DNA of 64,000 nt from Oscillospiraceae bacterium (GTDB taxonomy: Bacteria; Bacillota; Clostridia; Oscillospirales; Ruminococcaceae), in contig JAGOPP010000011.1 of assembly GCA_017991935.1 (NCBI GenBank), positions 1 to 64,000 on the forward strand, given 5' to 3'. The notes beneath the pieces were generated by a model that worked only from the letters and a program-made list of their open reading frames with translations, searched no databases and was not told the origin of the DNA. The translations under genes and the position numbers were made by a program. This document shows, in pieces, positions 51,191-60,543 of this stretch; position 1 is the stretch's first letter, and each line of letters begins with the position of its first letter.

Positions 51191-52022
51191 GAACGTGCTG
51201 CGCCTCGACGACGTGACGATGCAGTTCGGCGGCGTCGTCGCCGTCAACAACCTGTCCCTCGAAGTGAACCGCGGCGAGATCGTCGCGCTGATCGGCCCCA
51301 ACGGGGCCGGCAAGACGACGGCCTTCAACTGCGTCACCGGCGTGTATGAGCCGACCAACGGCGCCGTCAGCTTCTACGGCAAGACCATCGTCGCGAACCA
51401 CCCGCGCGGGGCGATGAAAAAGCTCTACGCGGGCGAAAACGCGGAGAAATACCTCGGCGAGAAGGCCGTGCACCCGGCGCCGGACCAGATCACGAAGCTC
51501 GGCATCGCCCGGACCTTCCAAAACATCCGCCTGTGGAAGAGCATGACGGTCTTTGACAACGTGCTGACCGCGAAACACATGCGGGCCAACCAAAACGTCT
51601 TTACGGCCACGCTGCGCGTCAGCAAAGAGGAAAAGCGCATGCGCGAGGAGACGGCCGCCCTGCTGGAGGAGCAAAACCTGCTGCAATATGCGGACGATCT
51701 GGCCGTGAGCCTGCCCTACGGCCTCCAGCGGAGGCTTGAGATCGCGCGGGCCCTCGCGACCGACCCGACGCTCCTGCTCCTCGACGAGCCGGCCGCCGGC
51801 ATGAACCCGCAGGAGACGAAGGAACTCGGGGAGTTCATCGTACAGATCAAAAACAAATACGATCTCACGGTCTTTATGATCGAGCATCATATGGATCTTG
51901 TCATGCAGTTTTCCGACCGCATCTATGTCATTGATTTCGGAAAGCTCATCAGCAGCGGGACGCCTGCCGTCGTGCAGGAGGACCCGCGCGTCATAAACGC
52001 ATATCTGGGGGTGAGCGGATGA
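51177..52022 (+). CDS. livG: Branched-chain amino-acid ABC transporter ATP-binding protein LivG
   Basis: A 281-residue ATPase. Walker A is GPNGAGKTTAFN near residues 41-52, followed by the LivG-specific GIARTFQNIRLWKSMTVFDNV near 113-133. The signature region is LPYGLQRRLEIARALATDP, Walker B LLLLDEPAAGMNP, and the H-loop IEHHMDLVM. Start is given as ATG 51177; an in-frame ATG at 51183 is equally possible. It overlaps livF by 4 nt. Confidence 0.95.
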   Translation: MPMPENVLRLDDVTMQFGGVVAVNNLSLEVNRGEIVALIGPNGAGKTTAFNCVTGVYEPTNGAVSFYGKTIVANHPRGAMKKLYAGENAEKYLGEKAVHPAPDQITKLGIARTFQNIRLWKSMTVFDNVLTAKHMRANQNVFTATLRVSKEEKRMREETAALLEEQNLLQYADDLAVSLPYGLQRRLEIARALATDPTLLLLDEPAAGMNPQETKELGEFIVQIKNKYDLTVFMIEHHMDLVMQFSDRIYVIDFGKLISSGTPAVVQEDPRVINAYLGVSG

Positions 52023-52729
52023 GCGAGGCGATCCTCAGCATCAAAAACCTGAAGGTCAATTACGGCGGGATCGAGGCCGTAAAGGGCATCTCCTTCGACG
52101 TGCCCAAGGGCGACATCGTGACCCTGATCGGCGCGAACGGCGCGGGCAAGAGCTCGACGCTGCGCGCGATCGCGGGGCTTGTCAAGACAAAGAGCGGCAC
52201 GATCGAGTTCGACGGCGAGAATATCGTGGGCAAGGACACGGCGACGATCGTCACCAAGGGGATCACCTTGGTGCCGGAGGGCCGGCGCATCTTCCCGGAT
52301 CTCACGGTCGTGGAGAACCTGCGCGTGGGCGCCTATATGCGCAAGGACAACATCTCGGAGGACCTCGACTGGGTGTTCGAGCTGTTTCCGCGCCTCAAGG
52401 AGCGCTCGTGGCAGCCCGGCGGCACGCTCTCCGGCGGCGAGCAGCAGATGCTCGCGGTCGCGCGGGCGCTGATGAGCCGCCCCAAGCTGATGATGATGGA
52501 TGAGCCCTCGCTGGGCCTCGCGCCGCTCATCGTGCGCGACATCTTCCAGATCATCAAGGAGATCAACAAGCGCGGCGTCACGATCCTGCTGATCGAGCAG
52601 AACGCGAATATGGCGCTCTCTACCGCCGACACCGGCTATGTGCTCGAGACCGGCAGCATCATCATGACCGGCCCCGGCAAGGAGCTTTTGGCCAATGAGG
52701 CGGTCAAGGCCGCCTATCTCGGCACCTGA
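52019..52729 (+). CDS. livF: Branched-chain amino-acid ABC transporter ATP-binding protein LivF
   Basis: A 236-residue ATPase. Motifs: LKVNYGGIEAVKGISFDVPK at the N-terminus, Walker A GANGAGKSSTLR near 36-47, LVPEGRRIFPDLTVVENLRVGAY (LivF hallmark) near 82-104, signature LSGGEQQML, Walker B LMMMDEPSLGLAP, and IEQNANMALSTADTGYVLETG at the C-terminus. Last gene of the importer operon. Confidence 0.96.
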   Translation: MSEAILSIKNLKVNYGGIEAVKGISFDVPKGDIVTLIGANGAGKSSTLRAIAGLVKTKSGTIEFDGENIVGKDTATIVTKGITLVPEGRRIFPDLTVVENLRVGAYMRKDNISEDLDWVFELFPRLKERSWQPGGTLSGGEQQMLAVARALMSRPKLMMMDEPSLGLAPLIVRDIFQIIKEINKRGVTILLIEQNANMALSTADTGYVLETGSIIMTGPGKELLANEAVKAAYLGT

Positions 52730-52763
52730 CGGCAAAAGCCCGCGGCGCTGATTGTACAAACAA

Positions 52764-52807
52764 AGAGAGGCGGCCCCGATGGAACCATCGGGGCCGCCTC
52801 TCTTTAT
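52764..52807. terminator. Bidirectional terminator between livF and the glycosylase gene
   Basis: A perfect 18-bp stem (52765-52782 with 52785-52802) with a 2-nt loop is flanked by AAA upstream and TTTAT downstream. The two genes converge on it. Confidence 0.88.
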
Positions 52808-52844
52808 ATATCGCTTGAGCATGGGCAAACCCGCATGCTCAAAA

Positions 52845-53492
52845 TCAGGTCTTCATCATAATTTCCCATTTTGTGATCCCCATATCGAGCGCCCGGTAGA
52901 GATACCGCGCCCCGATCGAGGCGTAAGGCCGCCACGCTTTGCAGCACGCCTCCACCGCCTCTTTGGCGGTGTCCCGCGTGTGATAGAGCCACCGGTACGC
53001 CTGCAAAAACGCCCCGTCCTCGTAGGGCAGCACGTCCTGCCGGTCGAGCACAAAAATCAGGTACATCTTCGCCGACCATGCGCCGATCCCTTTGATGGAG
53101 GTCAGGCGCGCGGTCACTTCGCCGTCCGAAAGCTTTGGGAATTCTTCAAACGGGATCGCGCGGCTCTCGCTCAGATCGGCCAGCGTTTTGATGGTCTCGG
53201 CCTTCCGCGTCGAAGCCCCGATCCCCCTGATCTCCTCGGCGCTCAGTTTCTTCACCGCCGCGGGGGTCACTTCCCCGCCGCACAGCTCCTCGAACCTGCC
53301 CGAGAGCACCTCGGCCACCCGGTTGGAAAGCATCTGCCCGATGACGAGATCCACCAGAAAGCGAAAAGGATCCCCATAGGGTTCATAAGAAATTTCCCCC
53401 ACCAAGGAGATGGCCCTTGCGAGAAAGGGGTCCCTCCCGCAGAGATACCGCACCGCCTCGTTATCTTTTGAAAGCCGGATTTTTTCCCCCAT
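52845..53492 (-). CDS. AlkA-like DNA-3-methyladenine glycosylase (HhH-GPD superfamily)
   Basis: A 215-residue base-excision repair glycosylase. The helix-hairpin-helix is LTSIKGIGAWSAKMYLIFVL near residues 130-149, followed by the catalytic region LPYEDGAFLQAYRWLYH, where the Asp of YEDGAF matches the HhH-GPD catalytic Asp. The N-terminal FRFLVDLVIGQMLSNRVAEVL is the superfamily's Q-(Q/M)-x-S segment. There is no iron-sulfur cluster loop. It follows the sortase gene by 25 bp on the same strand, which may be read-through rather than a functional link. Confidence 0.9.
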   Translation of the reverse strand: MGEKIRLSKDNEAVRYLCGRDPFLARAISLVGEISYEPYGDPFRFLVDLVIGQMLSNRVAEVLSGRFEELCGGEVTPAAVKKLSAEEIRGIGASTRKAETIKTLADLSESRAIPFEEFPKLSDGEVTARLTSIKGIGAWSAKMYLIFVLDRQDVLPYEDGAFLQAYRWLYHTRDTAKEAVEACCKAWRPYASIGARYLYRALDMGITKWEIMMKT

Positions 53493-53517
53493 GTCGTCCC
53501 TTCCGTTCTTTTATTTC

Positions 53518-54339
53518 TTACTCCGCGGCCGCCTCGATCGGGGTCAGTTTTCCGCAGAGCAGATACCTTGCGCCGTCGTATTCGTAGGAGCAGGTGCAGA
53601 GCGTCACGATCCGGTCGTCCGGCCCGACGCTCACGCCGGTCTGAAACGTGGAGTTTTCTCTCAGCGAATCGACATAGGCCGCAAGGTCCCCATCCCCGTC
53701 GAACAGGCCGCAGACCGGCTCGCCGCTTCCGTCCGAAAGGACGCCCGCGAAAAGCTCGACCGTGTAATCCCCGTCCGGCGTGTAGAGGGCCATCGACGGG
53801 TAATCGTCATAATAGCCCTGATCCTCGTAGTTTGTCAAGGAGGAGAACATCGAGCCGTCCTTCATGTTGTGCCCGTAGACGACCGTGTTCCGGTCCGAAA
53901 AATCGCCGCTGCAGCGGTAATCCATAAAAATGGAGCCCAGCTTGTTTTTCTCTCCATTAAAGAGATGCGTGAGGTAGTAGTCGTTGTCCTCGCCCAGCAC
54001 GACGGGATAACTGATCTCGCCGTCCTCCGACCGGATCCACCCGACCACGTCGGGGCTGCCCTGCCGGAGCGCGGAAAAATCGATCTCCCAATCCGTATCC
54101 CCCGTCCCTATGCCGGAGACGGGCTCCGCGCCGGAGGCGTTTTCCGGGGAGGAGGCCTTGGCGGAGGCGATCACCCTCGCCTGCTCATAGGCGGCGCCGC
54201 CCTGCGCATATTCCCGGCCGCTGCGAAAAAGCAAATAGGCGAACGTCACGACCCCGATCGCGGAGAGCGCCATGACGACGCGCAGAAGAATCAAAAATCC
54301 ATCCAAAAACGTTTTTCTTTCCGTTGCGGAAGCGCTCAT
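53518..54339 (-). CDS. Class B sortase
   Basis: Membrane-anchored cysteine transpeptidase that fixes surface proteins to the cell wall (273 residues). One N-terminal helix (about 14-38) is followed by a Ser/Ala/Glu linker and the sortase fold: DVVGWIRSEDGEISYPVV (class B start), FMDYRC, catalytic His in TVVYGHNM near 158, catalytic Cys in TLCTCSYE near 245 and Arg in GARYLLCGK. The class B features (WI.iegt-like start, helix between strands) are present. It lies 79 bp downstream of the LPXTG-like surface protein gene, which carries a VPNTG signal; the pairing is inferred from adjacency. Confidence 0.93.
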   Translation of the reverse strand: MSASATERKTFLDGFLILLRVVMALSAIGVVTFAYLLFRSGREYAQGGAAYEQARVIASAKASSPENASGAEPVSGIGTGDTDWEIDFSALRQGSPDVVGWIRSEDGEISYPVVLGEDNDYYLTHLFNGEKNKLGSIFMDYRCSGDFSDRNTVVYGHNMKDGSMFSSLTNYEDQGYYDDYPSMALYTPDGDYTVELFAGVLSDGSGEPVCGLFDGDGDLAAYVDSLRENSTFQTGVSVGPDDRIVTLCTCSYEYDGARYLLCGKLTPIEAAAE

Positions 54340-54418
54340 AACAAATCCTTTCCAAAAAGAGCTCGCGGAACGGGCACCCCGAAAGGCGCCCGCGCCGCGA
54401 ACCCCGCGTATGAGAAGA

Positions 54419-57400
54419 TCAGCGGTTATCTTTGCCTTTCTTCTTCCTGAAAGACAGGCTCAGGCCCACCGATCCCAGAAGAAGCAGGACGGAACCCGCG
54501 AGCCCGGCCGTCCATGTGTTGTCCAGACTCTCGTCCCCGGTATTCGGGACGCCCTCTTTTTCGTTTACAAACGCCGCCGTCCTGCCGGACTCGGTGATCT
54601 TGCCGGAGGCCCCGGTGGAGGTGGTGCCGTAGCCGCCCTGCCCGGCCTCTTTTTCTACGACTTTGTAGACCGTGCCGGCCGGAATCCCCCGGATCACGAC
54701 GGATTCCCCGTGTTTGAGCAGGATGGTCCCGCCGTCCTCGATGGAGCCGATCTTGCTGCCGGAATAGCGGAAAGAATCGTCCGTGTCGAAGCTCACGACG
54801 AACGTGAAGAGCTGGTCCCGGTCCCCAAGGTCGCCGTTCACCGTCTTGGTGATCGTCAGCGTGCCCCTTTCGACCGGCTTCTTGTCATCTTTTTTCGCGC
54901 GGTTTTTGGTGTTGGTAAAGGCGGCCGTCTGCTCCGTATCTTCGACGATGACGCCGGTCTCGCCCGTGCTGGCGGTGCGGTAGCCCTCGCTGCGGTAATC
55001 CGCCTCGGTCACCGTATAAGTGGTTCTCTTAGGCAGATTCACGATCGTGATGATCTCGCCGTGGGATAGATAGACCGTATCCCCGCTCCGGATTGTGCCC
55101 TCCGGCAGCTCCGCGTCGCCGCGGAAATAGGCGTATTCGCCCTCCAGTTCCTGTCCCTCGCCCTGCGCGTCCGCAAAGAAGGTCACCGTGAAATCAAAGA
55201 TCTTCTCCGGGTCGCCGCGGTTTCCGGCCACGGTCTTGGTGATGACGAGGTCGCCCACCGTGCCCTCAAGGAAGTCTCTCACCGCAAGGGCGGCGTTGGC
55301 GCCGCTGCCGGGCTGGCCGTCGAGGGAGGAGATCACGGTGGAGCCGCTGGTCGTGACCGTCAGGGTGTGGACCGTCCGGTCGACGAGGTAGCCTTCCGGC
55401 GCTGTCGTTTCTTTCAAAATATAGGTGCCGTCCGGAATCACTTTAAATTTGAGCGCGCCGTCGACGCCGGTCTTGCCCGTCTTGACAACGGTCTCCCCGT
55501 CCGCGGCGTAAAGCGTGAACCACGCGCCGGCAAGCGGTCCGTTCTCATTTGGCGCGGCCGGGTTCGGGCCCGCTTTGGTGATGGTGATCGAGCCGTTTCT
55601 CAGCAGGCTCGCCACGGCGTCCACCCCTTGGACGCGATAGGATTTCGGTACCGACTCCTGCGTGGTGTCGCCGCCGATCAGGTCCACTTCGTTGGAGACC
55701 TCCTCGCCGAGCTCGCCCGTGATGTCGGTCAGATAGGTCAGGTGGTAGGCCTTGGTGTTATCCGGAAAGACAAAGGTCAGCGCGCGCTTCCCGGGGTTGT
55801 AGCCGATGTTGCCGTCGGCACCCTCGACCAGCGTGACCGGCGCGCCCTCGGTGTAGGTGCCGTCGGCGTTGAGGGTCATCTCGTGCGCCGTAATATACCC
55901 GCTGTCCAAAATCAGGGCGCCGCTCGCGTTTCTGCGCAGCTCGATGCCCTCCGAGAGGGTGTCCTCGAGCTTGGTGCCGGGCTGGGCGAGGTTATAGGGC
56001 CGGTAGTCCACCGTCCAGCGCAGTACGCCGGCCTCCGGCCAGTCATAGTCTTTGGTTAAAATGGTGCTGTTGATCGTGACGTTTTGCGTGCTGCTCACGC
56101 CGGTGGTCCATTTCTCGGTCTTCAGCGACACCGTGTTGGTATCCGTTTTCGACTGGTTCTCGCTGAAATAGGCGGCGGCCGTCGCGTCGGTGAGCTTCGC
56201 CTTGAGAAGGATCACATAAGGTTTCGTCAGCGCGGTGAAGGTAAACGTGGCCGTCCCGCCACTGATGACGGGGGTCAGGCCCGTCACGGTATCCGGCGTG
56301 ATGTCCGAAGCCATGACGGAGCCGTCCGGGGTCCTGATGCCTTCAAAAATCAAGTAATTTACATCCTCGGAAAAGGGCACGAACTCCCAGCCCGCCGGCA
56401 GGGTGTCGGTGACGGTCGCCGTGCCGAGGGTCTCCCCGGACGCGTTTTTCGCGCCGGTGAGATTCATGCCGTTGGAGTTGACGCCGACGCGGAAGACGAC
56501 CGATTTATCCTCGTAGTTGAAGCCGAGGGCCGCGGTGTCCGTGACGCCGGAGTTGACGCCGGCCGCCGGATCGGAGGCCGCGTCGCGGGTGAGCATCCGC
56601 TTGACCAGCATCTTGCTGTCGTAATTGACGCTGGCCGTCGCGTCGTTGAGCTTGTTGGTGCCACTGAAAAGCAGGACCGTGTTGCTGATGGAGGTGGTAT
56701 CGTTTTTGGCAAAGTATTCGGGATTGAGGACCACGGTGTCGAACACGAACGTGTTGACGGCGTCCTTTACAAAGCCCGTAATTTCCAAAAGATCCGCGAC
56801 GCGCACGCCATCCGAGATCCGCGTGATCGGGTGGACCACGCAGGTAAACCCGTCCCCGAAAAAGCTGCCTTCCGCAAATTTCTGATTGCGGCGCTGGGGG
56901 GCCAGCGACGTTGGGCTGACGTCGGCGGGGAGCCCCATCACCGTGCTGAGGTCCAGTTGGGCGCTGCCGTAGACGAGCAGGTCGTAGACCCTGAGGTCAT
57001 CGATCGTCTGGCTCTTTGGGCTCACCTCGACGGTCCAATGAATCGTCTGATGGAAGGGGTCCGCAGTGCCCGATTTTTTGATCGGGTTGTAGCCGATCCC
57101 GACGGTTTTGGAGGCGCCGGGGGCGGGGGTGGTGGCCGGGAGGCCCTCCCATGAGAGGGTGGCGGTGTTCGTGTAGTTTTTGGTCCCGGATGTATACGCG
57201 TCATCCGGCACTCTCGTCACGATGATGAGCCGCGTCTTGGCGCTGATGTCGCCCAGCGCGTAGTCGCTGCCGGTCGGCGTGACCGAAACCGGGTTGACCC
57301 ACGCGGTGCCGTTCCAAGTCTCCTTGGTCGCCGAGACCCACGTCAAGCCGGTCGGGAGCGTATCGGTGACGACCGCGTTCGTGAGCGCAGCCTCCATGTG

Positions 57401-58516
57401 GTTGACGGTGATCGTCCAAGTGATCGTGCGGCCGGTCGGATCGTAGATGCCGCCGCCAGGGTTGTCGTTCGTGGTGCCGTCCTTTTCGATCCACTTGGGG
57501 GTGAATCTCACTTCGTCCTCATCGCTGGCAAGAACCGTAACCGTCTCTCCGATGTCCTGAAGCTCGGCCTTGTTTTTAATCCTTTGCTCGGTGGTGGCGA
57601 GAAGGACCTCGTCGGAGAGCTTGGTGCTGAAGGTGATCTCCGCGGGGCTCATCGTTCCCGCGGGGAATTCATAGGTGAGCACGCCGTCCTCGTAAGTAAG
57701 CGCTCCGTCCTCGTCGTCGAGCGTCACGGAGTCTCCGTCGACCTCAAAGGTGTTTTCTTCGGTTTCTATATAAGCGCCCACGTCTCCGAGGTCGTCGGCA
57801 AGCCAGTACCCCGCGAGGCCGACGTCCTCGCCGCCCTGCGTCGCGGTGACCGTAACCGTCCAGTCGATGCAGCCGGTGGCGGCGTTCCGCACGCCCGACT
57901 TAGTGAGGCCATAGACGATCGGCACGGCCGGCACCGTGACGGTATAGGATTTTGTGAGGATCGTGACCTCATGGTCCCCCGCCTCGCCCGCTTCGCCGTC
58001 GTCGTCATATTCCAAATTGGCCGTGAGGTTCCTACAGGTCACGCTATTCAAGCCCGAATCCTCCAGATAAACCTCGTCCTCCCCGTCAAAGAGCACTTTG
58101 AGGGTCACCATCTTTGGATCGTCGGGGTCCGGCTCGAAGATGGCGTGCCCGACGATCGTACCCAACTGCTCGAGCGGGATGGAGGTGCTGGCAACCAGTT
58201 TAAAGTCGTCGCTCAGCTTATAGACGGCGTAGTCGCCCTTATGTACGACGTGCTCCGGCGTCGGTTCGTCGCCCAGCACCGGCACGCCGAAGGAGATTGT
58301 GATCGAGATCGGCTTCCCGCTCATAATGGGGTCGTCCTCCCCGATCTCCTCTCCGTCTTGGGTGATGACCGCCGTGAAATCCGTGAGATACTCGGTCACG
58401 TCGACGGGCACGGTGGGCTCGTCATCCGCGTATGCGGTGCTGACCGGCAAAAACGCGTTGAGCATCATGAGCAGCGCCAGCGCCCATCTCAGAAACAGCC
58501 ATTTTTTCGTTTTCAT
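54419..58516 (-). CDS. Large cell-wall-anchored surface protein with isopeptide-type domains and VPNTG sorting signal
   Basis: A 1365-residue secreted adhesin-like protein. The signal peptide ends near ...TAYADD (about residue 30). Several Ig-like/collagen-adhesin-type domains follow (repeats of TKSG...WTVTV, WTITVNHMEAALTNAVVTDT, WTVEVSPKSQTIDDLRVYD, RWTVDYRPYNLAQPGTKLED). Next comes a SpaA/Cna-B domain with the isopeptide pattern (ITITKAGP..., then YILKETTAPEGYLVD) near 1010-1080. Two FctA-like pilin domains (GDLVITKTVAGNRGD and GTLTITKTVNGDLGD) are at about 1100-1210 and 1215-1320. The sorting signal VPNTGDE near 1325 is followed by a hydrophobic helix and RKKKGKDNR. Start ATG 58516 is chosen for GGAG spacing; an ATG 3 nt upstream is possible. 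Confidence 0.92.
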   Translation of the reverse strand: MKTKKWLFLRWALALLMMLNAFLPVSTAYADDEPTVPVDVTEYLTDFTAVITQDGEEIGEDDPIMSGKPISITISFGVPVLGDEPTPEHVVHKGDYAVYKLSDDFKLVASTSIPLEQLGTIVGHAIFEPDPDDPKMVTLKVLFDGEDEVYLEDSGLNSVTCRNLTANLEYDDDGEAGEAGDHEVTILTKSYTVTVPAVPIVYGLTKSGVRNAATGCIDWTVTVTATQGGEDVGLAGYWLADDLGDVGAYIETEENTFEVDGDSVTLDDEDGALTYEDGVLTYEFPAGTMSPAEITFSTKLSDEVLLATTEQRIKNKAELQDIGETVTVLASDEDEVRFTPKWIEKDGTTNDNPGGGIYDPTGRTITWTITVNHMEAALTNAVVTDTLPTGLTWVSATKETWNGTAWVNPVSVTPTGSDYALGDISAKTRLIIVTRVPDDAYTSGTKNYTNTATLSWEGLPATTPAPGASKTVGIGYNPIKKSGTADPFHQTIHWTVEVSPKSQTIDDLRVYDLLVYGSAQLDLSTVMGLPADVSPTSLAPQRRNQKFAEGSFFGDGFTCVVHPITRISDGVRVADLLEITGFVKDAVNTFVFDTVVLNPEYFAKNDTTSISNTVLLFSGTNKLNDATASVNYDSKMLVKRMLTRDAASDPAAGVNSGVTDTAALGFNYEDKSVVFRVGVNSNGMNLTGAKNASGETLGTATVTDTLPAGWEFVPFSEDVNYLIFEGIRTPDGSVMASDITPDTVTGLTPVISGGTATFTFTALTKPYVILLKAKLTDATAAAYFSENQSKTDTNTVSLKTEKWTTGVSSTQNVTINSTILTKDYDWPEAGVLRWTVDYRPYNLAQPGTKLEDTLSEGIELRRNASGALILDSGYITAHEMTLNADGTYTEGAPVTLVEGADGNIGYNPGKRALTFVFPDNTKAYHLTYLTDITGELGEEVSNEVDLIGGDTTQESVPKSYRVQGVDAVASLLRNGSITITKAGPNPAAPNENGPLAGAWFTLYAADGETVVKTGKTGVDGALKFKVIPDGTYILKETTAPEGYLVDRTVHTLTVTTSGSTVISSLDGQPGSGANAALAVRDFLEGTVGDLVITKTVAGNRGDPEKIFDFTVTFFADAQGEGQELEGEYAYFRGDAELPEGTIRSGDTVYLSHGEIITIVNLPKRTTYTVTEADYRSEGYRTASTGETGVIVEDTEQTAAFTNTKNRAKKDDKKPVERGTLTITKTVNGDLGDRDQLFTFVVSFDTDDSFRYSGSKIGSIEDGGTILLKHGESVVIRGIPAGTVYKVVEKEAGQGGYGTTSTGASGKITESGRTAAFVNEKEGVPNTGDESLDNTWTAGLAGSVLLLLGSVGLSLSFRKKKGKDNR

Positions 58517-58666
58517 CATGATCTCCACTTTCTTTCTGCAAAGGATATCGGTTTGGATGGCGGAAAAGGGGCGGGAAACCGGGGCCCCGCGGCGTCGCAA
58601 AACCCCCGCGGCAAAGGCCGGCGCCTCCCGCCCGTTTTTTTAGTTTTAAAACTCAATAAAGAAAGA
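58517..58666. other. Leader region of the surface protein gene
   Basis: Contains the GTGGAG ribosome binding site and GC-rich leader; no clear minus-strand promoter consensus was found. Confidence 0.4.
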
Positions 58667-58679
58667 TTCTTAATAAGAA
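58667..58679. promoter_or_regulatory. Palindrome 1 in the divergent surface-protein/HTH region
   Basis: TTCTTA-A-TAAGAA is a perfect 6-bp inverted repeat. It shares the half-site TTCTT/AAGAA with the palindrome at 58768. Confidence 0.55.
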
Positions 58680-58767
58680 GTATATAGGAAACGCCGCCCC
58701 CGCGCTTGAAAATACCGGAAAGAGGTCCGCCTTTTCTGGACAAGGAAAGAAAAAAATCCAATATAAA

Positions 58768-58783
58768 TTTCTTTGTTAAGAAA
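58768..58783. promoter_or_regulatory. Palindrome 2 next to the HTH gene promoter
   Basis: TTTCTT-TGTT-AAGAAA ends 6 bp before the putative -35 of the HTH gene. With palindrome 1 it forms a candidate operator pair for the divergently encoded HTH protein. Confidence 0.55.
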
Positions 58784-58789
58784 ATAAAA

Positions 58790-58818
58790 TGGCCAAACGC
58801 CTTTTTATCCGGTATAAT
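58790..58818 (+). promoter_or_regulatory. Promoter of the HTH protein gene
   Basis: TGGCCA (58790-58795), 17-bp spacer, perfect TATAAT (58813-58818), 36 bp before the start codon. Confidence 0.55.
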
Positions 58819-58854
58819 CAGGCTATCAGAACCGCGGATCGGAGGGAAAACGAT

Positions 58855-60270
58855 ATGAAAACCGGTGCTTTATTAGGGGCGCTGATCGACGCCGCGCAGA
58901 TCCAAAAGACGGACTTCGCCCTCAGCATGAATATGACGCCGAGCGGGCTGAGCAAAATCCTGACGGGCAAACGGCTGCCTTTTTTGAAAGAAAAAGAGGC
59001 CTTCAGCCGGCAGGCGGCCGCCTACTTCGCCGAGATCTTTTTCGGCTACGGCTGCTACCTGAAGCTTGGCCCCGTCTTCCCGGTCGTCTATGATTTCAAC
59101 TCCAAATACGAGCTCGAAGTCTTTTTGGCCTCCGCGATCGAATACGCGCTGGACGGCGATTTTCTCGCGGAAAATGGGGAGAGCCCGGATTATCCCTGCA
59201 AGGAGCAGAGCTTTCTGGGCAAAAAGACTATGCTGAACCTGTTTTGCGTGATCCTCTCCGACTACGTCAGGGAAAACCGCGTATCCTCGATGGAATTTTA
59301 CAGCGCCCTGCCGTTGTTCGATCCGGTCTATGCGGAGATCTTCGGCCGGATTCGGGTCGCCCTCAAGGAGGACCCCGCGCGCGTCTCCTTTCATCACATG
59401 CTCGATATTTCCTCGTTTGAGACGTCCTACGGCTCGGGGGGCGCCAACCTGCTCTCCTGCATCTTCAACGCGGAGCGGCATGTGGACCTCAACCTCTGGG
59501 AGACGGAAAAAACCGCGCAGTCCCCGTTTTTGCTGCTGAAGGGGCAGTTCCTGCTGATCTTCACGCTCCAGATCGACGGGAAGACCCCGCTGATGACGCT
59601 GATCCGCCACAAGGCGTACCTGACCATGTTTTTTAACAATCTGATGCGGAGGAACACACGGAAGATCAGTTACAACCGGGAGGAGGCGCTCCGGCTTCTG
59701 GAGACCGATTCCTCCCTCTCCGCCGATCTGATAGGCGAGCATCTGGACGCCGTATATATCTTTTTGCCCATCGGCTATCTGTCCGACGCGGAGGAGATCG
59801 GGCGGATGAGCGGCAAGGATTCCGTGAAAAAGGGCGTCGCGGAGCTCTTTTGCTGTGCCCTCGAAAAATGCGACGCGTTTTTTCTCTCCGTCGACAGCCT
59901 GTCCTCTTTTTACTGCACGGGGAAAGTCATCATCCCCCTGCTCGGCACGATAGAGATCGCGAAAGACCGGCGCATCCCCTTTTTGATGCGCTACGACACC
60001 GCGATCAATAAAAAGGCCCTGCACAGCAAGGTGCGGATCACCGGCAGCGAGGTTCCCAAAATGTTCGCGCTCTGCGCAAAGGGACTCAGCCTGATCTATC
60101 TGTACGACGACGCCTCCGGGGCCGAGAAGATCCACTGTTTTCATTCCGACATCGTCCAAGACATTCTGAGCGTCGAGGTGGCGGACGGTTCGGTTCAGTT
60201 TATGGAATTCAGCCACGAACTCTGGAGCTCCTACATCGGCGGCCTCTCCAACGGGCAGTCGTGGATCTGA
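58855..60270 (+). CDS. Large protein with N-terminal XRE-like helix-turn-helix, likely regulator of the surface-protein module
   Basis: A 471-residue protein with no recognised domain beyond residues 1-60. That part (MKTGALLGALIDAAQIQKTD, then FALSMNMTPSGLSKILTGKR) looks like an XRE-type HTH whose recognition helix is MTPSGLSKILTG. The remaining 400 residues are helical and hydrophobic-rich but lack membrane segments, as in ligand-binding or multimerisation domains of large regulators. Start ATG 58855 has GGAGGG 8 nt upstream; the frame is open slightly further but overlaps the -10 box. It is divergent from the surface protein and sortase genes, and two similar palindromes lie between. Function inferred from position. 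Confidence 0.78.
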   Translation: MKTGALLGALIDAAQIQKTDFALSMNMTPSGLSKILTGKRLPFLKEKEAFSRQAAAYFAEIFFGYGCYLKLGPVFPVVYDFNSKYELEVFLASAIEYALDGDFLAENGESPDYPCKEQSFLGKKTMLNLFCVILSDYVRENRVSSMEFYSALPLFDPVYAEIFGRIRVALKEDPARVSFHHMLDISSFETSYGSGGANLLSCIFNAERHVDLNLWETEKTAQSPFLLLKGQFLLIFTLQIDGKTPLMTLIRHKAYLTMFFNNLMRRNTRKISYNREEALRLLETDSSLSADLIGEHLDAVYIFLPIGYLSDAEEIGRMSGKDSVKKGVAELFCCALEKCDAFFLSVDSLSSFYCTGKVIIPLLGTIEIAKDRRIPFLMRYDTAINKKALHSKVRITGSEVPKMFALCAKGLSLIYLYDDASGAEKIHCFHSDIVQDILSVEVADGSVQFMEFSHELWSSYIGGLSNGQSWI

Positions 60271-60413
60271 GTTTTTGACCGCGGCCGGGCCGTCGGTTGC
60301 GGCGGTTTCTCGCTCCGTGCTCATTGAAAAGATTTGATGCTAAAGCGAAAACTTTTGCGGACCCGGGAGGCCGGTTTCTCTCCCCCGGTCCGCGGGATCA
60401 GATGCCCCCGCCG

Positions 60414-60458
60414 CCCCAAATCCCGCCCGCTCCCCGGGCGGGATTTGGGGCGTTTTTT
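60414..60458 (+). terminator. Terminator of the HTH gene
   Basis: A perfect 16-bp stem (60414-60429 with 60435-60450) with a 5-nt loop is followed by CGTTTTTTT. The 372-bp gap 60271-60642 holds this, the next promoter and no gene. Confidence 0.88.
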
Positions 60459-60543
60459 TCGGGCAAGAAGCCGCGCGCGGCCCTCTCTTTTGCGGGCCGC
60501 CGCGCGAAATTTACGGAATCCGACGAAAAACGCCGCCCGGCGC

